The notes under the pieces were generated by a model that was not told where the DNA came from, searched no databases, and saw only the letters and a list, made by a program, of their open reading frames with translations. Position numbers and translations under genes: made by a program. Below, one piece after another: positions 23,710-39,737 of a stretch of 64,000 nt of DNA; positions within the stretch are counted from its first letter, which is position 1, and each line of letters opens with the position of its first letter. This DNA is from Lytechinus variegatus (lineage: Eukaryota > Echinodermata > Echinoidea > Temnopleuroida > Toxopneustidae), in contig NC_054751.1 in the NCBI RefSeq assembly GCF_018143015.1, forward strand, positions 23,946,425 through 24,010,424, written 5' to 3'.

Positions 23710-26700
23710 AAGACATTTGTAGAAGATAGGAAGATGTGTAAAAAAAATTGAGACTTATTTGAAGAACTCGGCATTCATTTCAAATTTCTGAGTAGTACAT
23801 TATAGAGTTATTGTATCACATCTAACAACAATGGAATGTTATCCGCGTAAACAAATCAATAGATTTTTGTTAAAATAGAAATAATATTGATGCATGAAAA
23901 TATATACAAATAAATTCATTCTATAAACAAAGATGAAGATTCGTGTATGATTACCACATGCATGGAGACACAAGGCAGTTAAAATGAGAACGATAAAAAA
24001 AACTTCTGTAAAACAATAACGTTAAAAATGAAGATATACCCCTTTTCCCCAACCCTTAAAAATGTCCTGAAGTAGAGCCACCAGTGTAACTCTGCTATTG
24101 AGTCATTGCAGGCACAGTGCGCCTGCTTTAAAGAACACTTGCTCGGCCAATACTATATTTATTCCTTTCATGCTATTTAAATCACAAGAGTTCATGTCTT
24201 TTAGGTTGGATCCATTTTTTTTTTGGTCTTCATAATCTGATAATTATATCACTAATCAGTTATGTATGCAGTTTATTTTTGACCTGTGTTCAACAAGGTT
24301 GTTGTCAGCTGCTGAACTAGAACAACTACATGTATTATAGTAAAAAAAACCCTGATAACTAGGAACGTAACTTTATGCCTCCGAGGGGGGGGGGGGTGAA
24401 AAAAGCCCCATCTGGAAAAAGTAAAAAGGCTTTTCATAACAAATTTTCACACACAAAAAAAATAATTTGTGGTGTCCGCTATATTCACTTATTTTTTTTT
24501 AAAGAGACATTTGCGATAAGTTTGGTTGCTTCATTCTATCAGAATGTTCTACGGTTATTCGTATCTTCTAGCACAAGCCGAGGAAAATATTCCTCCCTGT
24601 GTATGGCAGTACGTATATGCACATGGATATGCTTATCATGACGCTTTGTAGCATTTTGTGTCAAGATCATGTCTTGGTGGGCCTCCATTAGAAGACTTTC
24701 CGTATTTTTTCTCTAGGTTCCATCTTTTTCACATCATTTTCAACTCTTTATTTCTATGTTTTTTTTGTGTTTCATTTTCATCTCTCATGTGGTTTCATCC
24801 CTTCTTCTTTTCTTTTCTCATTAATAATAGACCTTCATTGCCGGAACCATTGCAAATTTGTAGCGTGCGTTGGCAGGAACCGATCCACCTGTTATCTGGG
24901 GCTATTCAATTTCCTCGGTTTTCCGGTCCCTGTCATTGCATGTCTGCTCTACGATTGGTTGATCGGTTACAATCATGTCGGTTTTTTGGAGGTGATTTGG
25001 TACATTTCAAAACTTGAGGGTTTATTTACCGCTTCTCATCCGTATGACCAAAGCTCCACAGCCAAATTTGCGAAACCAACTCCAACCGAAGAAAACATTT
25101 GCGTAACTTCGGCTTACGCAGTAAACGTCTTTGGTGTTATCCTCATGGTTGCAGTTAAATCTATATACAATTAGTAAACGGTTTTTATTATGAAAAACCC
25201 TTGAAGTTTACGAATTGCCTTCAAGCTCTAAAACCTATTTTCTTAGGTATTATCTTTTCATAAACGTTCCTCTTTATATTTTATTGATTGGGGGTCTGGA
25301 CACCCTAAGCGTGTCCAACGTATATCGCGCCTTCCGTCTTGAACCAAAACAATTGATTGACTTTTCTGAGCACTTACCAGTCGTGCGTGTGTGTACCCCT
25401 GGATGCGAATACTATTGTCCTACATTTTCTTCCTTGCTTCTGAGTGGGGTTTATTCCGTCTAATAATACACCTCATGAATATTAATGAACAAGAATCGTA
25501 AAGATATGACGTAATTTGAAAGGCTTGGAGTAATATTTCATCAGCGTGATGCAATTGAATGAACCTTGTGCCTGCAATGGCATTATTGTTGGTTCGAAAC
25601 TCAGTATGGGCATGAAATTAATTCGCAATCTTTTTCTCGTTTGGTTTAGGTTAAGTTTGAGCCAGATTTAAAGAACTTCATATAGGTTATCTCTGGTGAG
25701 GGAAAAAATAAGGAATGAAAATGTTCGAAGGGAAAACTTTGGGCGTCGGTGAAAGTGAAGTGAAATCGAAGTGAAAGCGAAAGAAAGAAAAGGGTAAACG
25801 TGACCAGAAGATCAAGGATGCACGGTGATATGAAACCAGGAAATATGGAGGGAATACATATATCACTTTAGTACAGTCAAGGAGTTATTAAATCATAATT
25901 TATAGGAATATTCACCGTTATTCATCGCGTAAACGCCGCACGCTCATTATGTAGGCAGTCCCAAACGCGTCGTTAACTGTCAGTTTCGAGTTCGCTCTAA
26001 TCGTCGTGTTAGGGGTCGGTGACGCGGGTTGATGTGATCCTCAGGGGTCGCTATCCGAGAGGGCGAGGGGGAAGGAGGAGGAGGGTCCAGAAGATTTGCT
26101 CCTAAAATCAACACCTCCTTCCGAATGAAGCCCATTAAATAGGAATATGACTGACAGATCAGGAAACCTCAAATAGACTTGGTCTACTGATGTATTTTGA
26201 AGTGATAAATGAATGTGAGTTGTGGTTTTTTGTAATGGAAGATCTAAAAGACATAACGCGTTAGGAGTCATATCGTGGCGATAACCAATTAATGAGTCCA
26301 GATGGACATGATGCCACTCGTAAATAGTTACAAGAGGGACATCTACTGTTGATAATACCAGTTTAAATGCGGGTACAATACTTCCTCCCTTTTAGTTATT
26401 TCTTATACAGGGTCAAATAAATGAAATCATCACAAATGAACAAAGAAAGACATTGACATCGCGATTTCGGCACCTGTAATAGCACACAAGACATGTTATT
26501 GAAGTGCAGCAACATGCCATGATTGATGAAATGTCCTACTAAAGCAATACCACATGGCACAAAGAGACTTAGAACGGATCTGATCCCTGAAGCGAAGAAT
26601 GACTGGCATTTCCCGCACCAATGTTCCTTGCACAAAAACAGAACGGAACAGTGGTAAGGGGGGGGGGGGGGGAGCGGTACCCCATCCATATGGTTGTATA

Positions 26701-26820
26701 CCTAAGGGGGTGGGCTGTGGTTAGTGCTCGTAGTATGATGAGGAGAGGGATCATGTGTTGCCTGTTATCTCTTTCATTTTTTTTTCAAATGATCTATGAC
26801 ATACTAATCAATTTATTTTA
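23710..26820. other. intergenic, no gene supported
   Basis: 3.1 kb with no recognised gene. A hydrophobic 135-codon frame at 24767-25174 and overlapping frames at 24658-25463 lack domains, splice context and a family match. Poly-G runs occur at 24384-24397 and 26657-26672. Confidence 0.4.
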
Positions 26821-26825
26821 CACTA

Positions 26826-27811
26826 CAGTGCGTATCAAAAAAAGTTTACACTTTGAAAATGCCCTGGGAATTAATGAATATACAACATGTGGGTAATTTT
26901 TTCACTTATAATTATGGGTTTGGGTCTCATCTATCCAATGAAGGTAAAAGTTTTGACAGAATGTTACACTTGAGTGAGCACTGTCCATTTTTGTAAAGCT
27001 CGCAGAAATCTGTTCGTGCAGAAATGCTTGTTTTCACGCTGTGTCAAGGGGAAAGGGTGAAATCAAACTTACCCTGCGAAGCTTTTCTCATAAATTTCCC
27101 TAGCACTTTTAGCCAATTGAAATAAAACGGATACATTCAAGCATTTTGTAACAATTTTGCCGCCCAAATTTGAAATTTCAACACTTAGTAAGCACAACCT
27201 TTACCCTTTTTGTGCCAGCTGGATCTGAGGACATAACTGAATCTGAACAAAAGTTTATATCAGACTTCTCCGGCATTTTTCACTAAGTTTTTATCATTTA
27301 AAGTTGGTTTACATTTTATTTTCATTTAATACTTGCTTCCCCACACTTTTCCCAAGCTTGGCAATGATTAACAAAATGAAAATCAAGCCAAAGCCATTTC
27401 ATGTGAATCACAGCTCAGTGTAAAGCAAATATCGTCACGATGGACTCGGTGTGTGGGGGAGTGGGATGGGGCGCAATGCACTCTTCGAAGTGTTTTGGGC
27501 AAGGAAACAAGTTTAAAAAGGTAAAAGATATCTTCATATCAATTTTACTTGCTCATTTCCACGTGTTCTTCATGATTAAGGTCTACTTTCATTCGCATAA
27601 CTATTTCAAAGTTCTGCGCAAATCATTTTTCACCAACTTTTCAAAAGTAAGTGGTGCTCACTCAAGCGGAAATATTTTTCGACAGTTATATCGTCATTTG
27701 CTTGAACGGATCTGTACCAATCTTAAAATGTGGAAAAATCCTCAGGATATTACAAATATATAATTTTACAGGATTTTTTCTAAGTGTAAACTTTTTTTTT
27801 GATACGCACTG
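26826..27811. mobile_element. non-autonomous Tc1/mariner-like element
   Basis: 986 bp bounded by TA at 26824-26825 and 27812-27813. The left terminus is CAGTGCGTATCAAAAAAAG and the right terminus CTTTTTTTTTGATACGCACTG. The inverted repeat extends through GTTTACACTT / AAGTGTAAAC, and a subterminal pair CTTGAGTGAGCAC / GTGCTCACTCAAG lies further in. No transposase can be read in any frame. The only long frame (27440-27763) is Lys/Phe-rich without a D,D,D/E signature. Confidence 0.85.
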
Positions 27812-28537
27812 TATATTGACAATATATTACAAAAGAAACATTACTGTTCCATCTGTATCCGGTAGGAATTGTAGAGTGTTCATGGAGACACAGAATTGCA
27901 CACTTTACAATTACAACTTTTACCTTTTAATTGTTTACATGGTTTACTGACATATATCACAAATTACATCTAAGGTAAAAATTTCGATTTGAATACGTTG
28001 ACAGTTATAAATTTGAAAATCAAAGGAGGTGGTGGGACATGAATTTTCTTTTTACATGTTCTACACAGAAAATATATATACAAAAAAGTTGTGGAAGTAT
28101 GCCCAAATTCGAGGGGAGAAAAAATATATTCCGCCTTTCAGAGTTCTGGTATGAATTTGTATGGTACAGTTACATAGGGTTACATAGAAAATGATTTAGA
28201 AAATGTTCAATTTTCTATTGCAATTTTAAATAGTTCGACTCCAAATTCTATAAAAAAGACTCCTGTATAGAGATTTGTCTTTCTTTCTTCATCAGAGTTT
28301 TTTCTCGAAGGATCAATTGCTCAATCTGTGTTAGAATACGTATGACACCCAACGAAAGGTTGGAGATCGAAAGCCTTCGTGTGCTTTTTATTCCACCTTT
28401 TTTCCAAAATAATTTTAAAAGTTTAATTAGTATTTACATAATTTTGTTACCTTCTAAGTGGAGGAGGACTTGGCGATATATTGTCTCTTGATTGACTTAT
28501 TGAAAAATCGTTATTTCCGTGCCTTATTTAGGCATAC

Positions 28538-32844
<4,307 letters not shown>

Positions 32845-32892
32845 CTTTAGCCAAAAATGAAATAAAATCTATTGCGTCAGTTTTACGAAGTA

Positions 32893-33655
32893 TGGATTTG
32901 TTCATGTTCATTTTTTTGTTCATTTATTAAAACCAATATACAATATAAAATCAAATACAAAACATATATCATGAGATGGTTAGGACCATAGTGAAGCCGA
33001 AGCTTGTAAATATTAGCCCTTTACATAAGATATATAAAATACATTATAAAAATAATGTCAACAGAATAGATTAACAAGTAATCGATCAAGAAATACTTAC
33101 ATACTTACACAACCTACAAACACCCATACATACACCCACACAGGGACACACATACAAACAAGGATCCTATATTTCATCAAGTAATTGTTTTTTACAGAGT
33201 TTTTTAAATCTAGATAAAGTAGTACTTTCCTGGATTGATTTATGTAAATTATTCCAATATTTGATACCATTGTAGGAAAGAGATATTAATGACGAGGTTA
33301 AACGTAATTTGGAAAGATAAAATTGATTTTTCTGGTGAGTTGAATAGGAATGGACATTATGATTATGAATGAATATATTGCAAAATTTTAGAGGAAACAT
33401 TTTGTTTTTAATTAGATACATAAATATTAGTGAATTAAAAATAGTCATTTTCTGAATAGGAAAGATATTTAGTTCTTTAAATAAAGGGATAGAGCTCGAG
33501 TTACTATTAGATTTCTGATTTCTTCTGTAAAATATGTAATTTGCTAAGGTGGGATGTATATGCATTCCCCCAGATATGATTACAATAATTGATATATGGA
33601 TGAACAATAAAATTGAATTGAAAAAAAAATTGAATAAAAACATTTCCATGGAATC
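32893..33655 (-). mobile_element. 5'-truncated CR1/L2-group LINE, 3' end
   Basis: On the minus strand, PYINYCNHIWG and LHILQKKSEI (in a shifted frame) lead into a frame ending LSRFKKLCKKQLLDEI with a stop at 33169-33167, the typical C-terminus of this LINE group. About 240 bp of 3' UTR follows, then a (GTTCAT)n-type tail at 32900-32927. At least one frameshift is present. It lies just upstream of the probable exon at 32844-32677. Confidence 0.75.
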
Positions 33656-33930
33656 GAGTGGCCACTGAAGTGATATTGTGATAATTTGTAGAGATGTTAT
33701 AACTGAACCATTTGATACAAGAAATTAATAATTAAAAATGAAATAATTTACAGTAGAGGTAGATATATATATATATACTGACTTTTTAAAATGAAAACAT
33801 TGATATACTGATCTGAATCTGCTCCCTGTTTTATAGGATTATGCTGCTATAGCTTATAAAAGTACGTGTTTGTATGTAGGCGATTATTTATGCCATGTAT
33901 TTATTATATCCATCATACATAAAGGCCTGG

Positions 33931-34762
33931 GGCGGTATTCTGAGGTCATTTTATCTTTAAAATATTTTATTTTATCTCTTAAAATGAAATTGGTATTCTG
34001 AGATGACATTTTATCTCCCAGATAAAATTTAAAATTTTATCTTGCGGATAAATTTTATCTTGCGTATCTACAGATGATACGCAACAGAACAATGCCTGCG
34101 TACACATACCCATCGCGTATCTGGCCATTGCAACGCAGATGATGTGCTCCTTGCGCCCACGTTACTTTCAAGAAAAAATAAAATAAACTTAAAAGAGGGT
34201 AGAGGCTATTTTATCTCTGCGACGTTGATTTCATTAATATTTCTAGGTTAATTAACCCCAAATGGTGACATGAAAATGAAGAAAAATTATATATTTATTG
34301 AGAATAACACCTTAACGTTGTTCCTGTACAATCAGAGAGTATTTCATAAGACTTTTCTTGACTAATATTGTCTTTGAAATGATGCTTGAAAAGATTGGAT
34401 AAAGCCTCCAAATAAAGATGAGAGTATTGTCCTTTTTGTTAAAAAGAAATCTCCGTAAAGACGCATAAGCGTATAGTGCAAGCGTATTTGAAGTCAATAA
34501 ATTGACGCAATCTCACCCCTTTGCCACACCTCCTAGCGGAATGGATTTTAATTGGTTGAGTGATATGAGAGAGCTATAATTGCGCGTTTCTAATTGGATA
34601 TTGATTAAAAAATAGGTGTGTCTTACAAAGATAAAATGAAGATAAAATGGTTCTCAGAATACCATTTTGGAGAGAGTTTTCAAGGGTATTTTATCTCACT
34701 GATTTTAACGGAGATAAAATATTTTATATTATCTGAGATAAAATGGATCTCAGAATACCACC
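33931..34762. mobile_element. 832-bp MITE with 5-bp target duplication CCTGG
   Basis: CCTGG flanks both ends (33926-33930, 34763-34767). The terminal repeats are GGCGGTATTCTGAG at the left and CTCAGAATACCACC at the right. Several internal ATTTTATCTC / GAGATAAAAT pairs make it extensively self-complementary. A second internal pair of ends, GGTATTCTGAGATGAC (33992) and GGTTCTCAGAATACC (34647), gives doubled termini. Non-coding. Confidence 0.8.
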
Positions 34763-34767
34763 CCTGG

Positions 34768-34929
34768 TCACACCGCCCGAGCGTTGTTGGAGCAGTCGTG
34801 GAGCGGAGAGAGAAAATCATCACCGCTCGCAACCTTTCACCATTGTCGATTTCGATTGTTGTTGTTTTTTTTCGATTTTTTTTTCTTCGATTTTTTCCCC
34901 AAATTTGTGAGCGAAATTCGACCCTCTCT
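34768..34929. repeat. probable repeat fragment (TCACACCGCCCGAGCG)
   Basis: A GC-richer block differing sharply from its surroundings, ending in T-rich sequence. It abuts the point where homology to intron 1 of the intact CTHRC1-like gene begins, and occupies the place where exon 1 of the duplicate would be expected. Confidence 0.4.
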
Positions 34930-35309
34930 CCTTACCGCTCTATAATATTCACTGATTAAAAAGCCTTTTTCGACACAAAGGCTAAAGAATGCATTCGATT
35001 GTCAGATTATATTATTCTGCCGTAATAGGCCCTATACTTTTGGCTTCCTATTTCAGAAAAATAAAGAGTCTTGAAAGTTTCTGTACTTGGAAGAATGTTC
35101 ACTAAGGAAAATGATGGCTAAAATCAGCTAAATGGGATTTCAAAGAAATCGTATGAACACGAGATGGGTACTTTATGACTAAGAATATTTGTAACCACTT
35201 CTTCCTCTTCGAATCCAGAATATTTTTGTATAAAGGTTAAACACTTATTTATTCCACATTGAAGAAACATCAAAACTATCCTTCCTCGTTTCCAAATAAT
35301 TCAATTAAA

Positions 35310-35375
35310 AACAATTCAAGGTTTATTATAGCATGAGTCGCAGCCCATCGGCTGAATTAGTCGTGTATACATTAA
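35310..35375 (-). mobile_element. LINE 3'-tail fragment shared by both duplicates
   Basis: The minus strand reads GGGCTGCGACTCATGCTATAATAAACCTTGAATTG, the end of a CR1-type LINE. The equivalent segment lies at 41515-41600 in intron 1 of the downstream copy, so this insertion predates the tandem duplication. Confidence 0.55.
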
Positions 35376-35439
35376 AGAATCATATGATATTTAAAACATT
35401 ATAATCATCATCGTAAATGCTGACACAGGAATAAAGGTA

Positions 35440-35724
35440 CACTGTTAGAAAAAATAAAAGAAGTTCCTGCAGCAGAGTCTCGAGAACACCTGTAATCTTA
35501 CCGAATTGCGTAATAATCATTCTGTAAATTCATAAAACAAGAATTTTTCTGCAATTTAACAGAACAGGTCTGTTTAAAAAAGGGGAAAAGGGTGTTTTAT
35601 TCAAGGAAATTTGTAAGATTCCATACATCAAATACCAATTTCCTGTAAGATTACGCAATTCGGTAAGATTACAGGTGTTCTCGAGACTCTGCTGCAGGAA
35701 CTTCTTCTATTTTTTCTAACAGTG
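35440..35724. mobile_element. MITE, CACTGTTARAAAA family (copy 3 of 3)
   Basis: 285 bp bounded by TA at 35438-35439 and 35725-35726. The ends are CACTGTTAGAAAAAAT and ATTTTTTCTAACAGTG. AGAAGTTCCTGCAGCAGAG at the left pairs with CTCTGCTGCAGGAACTTCT at the right. It lies in intron 1 of the upstream CTHRC1-like copy and is absent at the matching place in the downstream copy, so it inserted after the duplication. Confidence 0.9.
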
Positions 35725-35999
35725 TAAGATTGATTAGGCAACAGCAAACAATTACATGAAACCAAAACGAGGGAGAGTCAAAAATTAATAAAAGAAATAA
35801 AGAACAGGTTATAAAAGTACATGCTCATGTCTCTAAATAAAGAGGTTTTGGAAAAGGTCATTGGTTTAAGATAAAAGTGGTATTTTCCTTTTTCATAACA
35901 AAAATAATATTGCTAGGATTTCTGATTTAGCCTTAAAGGGAGTAGTGAGCTCATAAACTTGCCTCGTATTGATAGGTGTCTCTATAATTTGTATTCCAG

Positions 36000-37603
36000 A
36001 CATGTTCTCAGGGACCACCGGGACCACCTGGGCCTCCAGGACCATCAGGACCTGCAGGTAGTCCAGGCGATGGCGAAATGCTAGAATATAACAACTGGAA
36101 ACAGTGTGCCTGGTACTCGGCTAACGGAAATGATTATGACACTATTTACGTGAGTAGAATCGTTAGAGTACTCTAAATTTTGAAGGTGGACAGTTGAAGT
36201 AGTAGTTGTGGTAGTAGTCGGGGGGGGGGGGTAGAAGTAGTAGGACCAGCATTGTATTATTAATATTATTATTTTTATTATCATTATCATTGTTGTTGTT
36301 ATTATTATTATTACTATTGTCATTTTATTATTATTAATGTTATAATAATTATTATCGTTATTATCATTATACATGTACTATTACTATTATCTTTACCATG
36401 ATTATTCTCACCACTAATGATTATTATCATTTTTATCATTGTCGATGTTGTTGTTTTGTTATTATATTTATGCTTTTCAACTCAAAAGACAAGATTATTA
36501 ATATAACGCACAATCAATGCAGGTATACTTTTGTGTAATCTAAATAAAAAAATGATACCAGATTTTAAAGATACCTAATACGGATATTCAAACATATAAA
36601 GACAAGTGATAAAATACAATTATTTTCTTTCTTGATTTCGGTGTGGTATCACTTGCAGACCTGTACTTTTACAAAGAGACAGAGTGACTCTGCTCTCTGA
36701 GTGTTCTATGGAGGCAACCTTCGTCTTTATGGATGTAGTGGATGCTGTAAAAGATGGTATTTTACTTTCAATGATAATGAATGTTCACCTACACCTATTG
36801 ATGGTATAGTCTACCAAACAAACACGAACAACATGAATCTTCACAGACATCGAAGCATTTCTGGTAAGAGTAAAGTCAGGAACAGGCAGACAGATGTTGT
36901 CTTATATGGTCATTGCCCCGCCCCGAAAAACTTCCATGAGAGAGAGAAAACCTATTTAAAAAATAAAAAAAAAAAAAAAGAAAGTAAAATGAAAGGGCAA
37001 AGGGTGAAATATGAGATTTCTTTCTTAATATTATGTTGAATCCTGTCACATACTTAGCCTTTCGCTCCCTCGCGCCTATTCATGGAAGAAAAAAAATCAC
37101 GATACGTAATATTATTCCACCATTTTTGCTCATTATGCCACCAAAGATTTGTATTAAAGATATTCTTCTGACGGTCAGTCACATATTCAAGGATTGGAAT
37201 CCTTTCGCAAAACTTATTTCGTTTTGCATGAAATTAATCGACACTTTCCTCACTCGATCCTGTATAGGTGAATGTAATCCTGACAATATTTTTTTAATGG
37301 GTGATGGAATAAATTATGGAGAAGACATGTGAGTGTCGTATTTGATGTGTTTCAAGTAGGCCCTGATAATTTACAACAACAAATTCAAGAAAAAGACGAT
37401 TATATCATAATGACATCGATTATGGTAACGCTTTTGTCTTTATAAACTCAGGATACTGTCACACGGTCGGAGCTGGATCAGTCAATGTGAAATTTTTGGT
37501 AGGAGACTGCCCGGGATTTGGGAACTACGATGCATACACAGGGTGGAACAGCGCATCACGAATCATCATCAAGGAGGTCCCTAAATCATCGTATGGATAC
37601 TAG
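36000..37603 (+). pseudogene. CTHRC1-like: CTHRC1-like gene, upstream copy (disrupted)
   Basis: Exons 2-4 are present at 36000-36149, 36659-36863 and 37452-37603 with intact AG/GT borders and the same phases as the downstream copy. They encode a short collagen stretch, the NNWKQCAWYS block, GCSGCCKRWYFTF and TGWNSASRIIIKEVPK. The protein parts are about 95 percent identical to the other copy. Two lesions are seen. Codon 14 of exon 3 is TGA (36698-36700) where the other copy has TGG (Trp98). No exon 1 with a signal peptide is found upstream: homology to intron 1 starts only at about 34930, beside repeat insertions. AATAAA lies 7 bp after the stop codon. A sequencing error, polymorphism or stop readthrough cannot be excluded, but two independent defects favour a recent pseudogene. 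Confidence 0.8.
36200..36480. repeat. (TTA)n-type microsatellite in intron 2
   Basis: Interrupted ATTATT/TATCAT triplets with a poly-G run at 36219-36230. Confidence 0.85.
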
Positions 37604-37610
37604 TTTGATT

Positions 37611-37616
37611 AATAAA
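37611..37616 (+). terminator. AATAAA poly(A) signal
   Basis: AATAAA begins 7 bp after the TAG stop of the upstream CTHRC1-like copy. The spacing is unusually short but the hexamer is perfect. Confidence 0.5.
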
Positions 37617-37619
37617 GTT

Positions 37620-38475
37620 TGACAATGAACTCGCAGAAATGGAAGAGCAACATTACTGCTGGTTTTAATTGACCAAAGTCAGATTAGATTAGATCGTGTG
37701 TTCCCAACAAGTTTCTTTTCAGCCCATTGTAGGATATCAAATCTGGAAAGATTATTCGGATCGTGTGCTCCCAAAATATATTTTTTTATTTAACAGCTTA
37801 CATTATCACTGACCCCCACCTACCAAGACCGATGACAAGAAGATAACTTTTTGTTTTTAATTTTCTGATTTTGCTATTCGGAAACATGATTCGTTTCTCG
37901 ATATGTCGAAGGACAATAGCTACATGATTTGGGTACGAACCCATATTGATGCATCTCGTGTGTTTGGAATGTTGAATCCACAGAAAAACTTACTATTTCT
38001 GACAATTAACCTGAGGAAATAGGTTCGAAAAAAACTACATATGAATGATATGGTCATATTGTTAATTTTCAAACAAAATTATTAATTTGTCATTCAGATA
38101 ATAGTTTTGATATCTACTTCAGATATGGACAAATTGATTGGTGATTTTTGGGTTAAATCTGAGGTTGACGTGGTTGGTGTTTTTTTCTTCATAATTACAT
38201 GTTGAGTTATGACTCATTCTGATATTATCAGATTGTTAGATTTCTTTTATTTCAAAACTTCCAGGAAGTTATTTTGTTATTCTAAAAAAAAATTGTAGAT
38301 TACATTGATTGTGTTTCAATCATTCTTTTCATCGTTATAGTAAATATATCGTTGTTGGTAATTCATTCGTTCTTAATTCTTTCTAGGTATCTCGTTACGT
38401 CTGCATGTCTGTTATTGGTAGTATACAGATTTTGTTCAATCACTTCATAAGATTAAAGAATAAACAAATTGTTGT
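37620..38475. other. intergenic, no gene seen
   Basis: AT-rich, no recognised repeat or exon. Confidence 0.4.
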
Positions 38476-38479
38476 CATT

Positions 38480-39003
38480 ATTCATGTTATTGTTAAGGCG
38501 TGAAATAATCCGTTTATGTAAGTTTATAACGTATATCTATTTTAATGGCATCCAATCTTGGAATGCTCTTCCCAATAAAGTAAAAGCAGTTAAAATATTT
38601 TCTCATTTTAAGAGTGCATTAAAGAAGCACCTAAAACTGGAAGCTACTCGGGAGCAATATTACCATTAAAAATCACACATTTTGTACTGTTGGTTTCTAC
38701 TATTTTAGATAATGTATACATTAGGGCATGTTCAAATATAATCTTGTTTCACATATTAGGAGGATTGTTGTTTGCTTTAGATGTTTGCATATATTATTTG
38801 ACTGATGTAACATGTATGTATTTTATTATTTTTTTTACATATTCCAGTTTTGTTACAATATGTTAATGTTTTATACTAACTATAGGACCCCATTGGAAAT
38901 AAGCCTTTCGGCTTTCATGGGCTATCCTGTCAAGGTATTCTTCAATTTCATTGTAATCTCTTGTGATATTCTTGACGAATAAAATCAATCAATCAATCAA
39001 TAA
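38480..39003 (+). mobile_element. CR1/L2-group LINE 3' fragment with AATC tail
   Basis: The frame ending at 38667-38669 carries GIQSWNALPNKVKAVK and FKSALKKHLK, the standard C-terminus of CR1/L2-type reverse transcriptases. About 315 bp of 3' UTR with AATAAA follows, then (AATC)n at 38983-39002. Confidence 0.8.
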
Positions 39004-39004
39004 A

Positions 39005-39735
39005 ACCCATGTTTATGCCTGAAGTCAGGGTTAAACATGTTAATGTAAAGATTCTAATACATTCTAATAAGACCAAAATAAATGGGGACAGAGAGAGAAA
39101 TAGAGCGAGGGGGTCGGGTGGGAGGAAAAAAAGAGAGGGGGGAGAAAAGAGGGGAAGGGTTGGGGAAGAGAGGGGAGAGACACTGGAAAATATGGTCTTA
39201 TGCATACAAGGTGGGAAAAGGAATATCACTTTGATCTACTGCGAAAATCATATACAAACTTCAATTGTAAACCGGAACATGACAATAAATAAACACTCAG
39301 AAAAGAACAAGAGCCTAAGCAAAGGGTCAGATGCATAAAGAGTGGCAATTAATTCAAGCACTATAGTAATTGCTAGCCAAGGAAAAGATCATGCCTATAA
39401 GCGATTGCTTTATTTCGTATGCATAAATCCCTTTACTTGCAGTACGAAAGTAGATGCTAACGTCACACTGTGTGCAAACGCGACTCGCAGAGCAAAGGTG
39501 TGGTATAATGCAAAATACTGCATCTCTCATGTAACATCTTTTCCGTAGAAGTGCTGTCAAACGTTTCCTTTAACTTGTTTCTATTATTTCTAATAAATAC
39601 ATTTATATACATGTAGTAGCTTTATGTTTGCAATAACTATATAGAAGAATGCATGTACATGTGTACATTTTTAGGTTCTATCTCAGTTGCATAAATACGA
39701 TTATAAAACGCAAAAGCCCTGATCAAGCAAACACG
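39005..39735. other. intergenic, purine-rich patch
   Basis: 39083-39180 is strongly purine-rich (GAGAGAGAAATAGAGCGAGG and following). No gene is supported. Confidence 0.45.
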
Positions 39736-39737
39736 GA

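Noticed and set aside
24658..25463. Hydrophobic open frames of 82-135 codons
   Set aside because: No domain, no splice context, overlapping frames of similar length; consistent with chance in pyrimidine-rich DNA.
34618..34959. 113-residue frame upstream of the disrupted CTHRC1-like copy as its exon 1
   Set aside because: It lies within the self-complementary MITE and an adjacent repeat and has no signal peptide or suitable donor site.
38469..38669. Independent 66-residue gene
   Set aside because: It is the C-terminal end of a truncated LINE with a 3' UTR and AATC tail.
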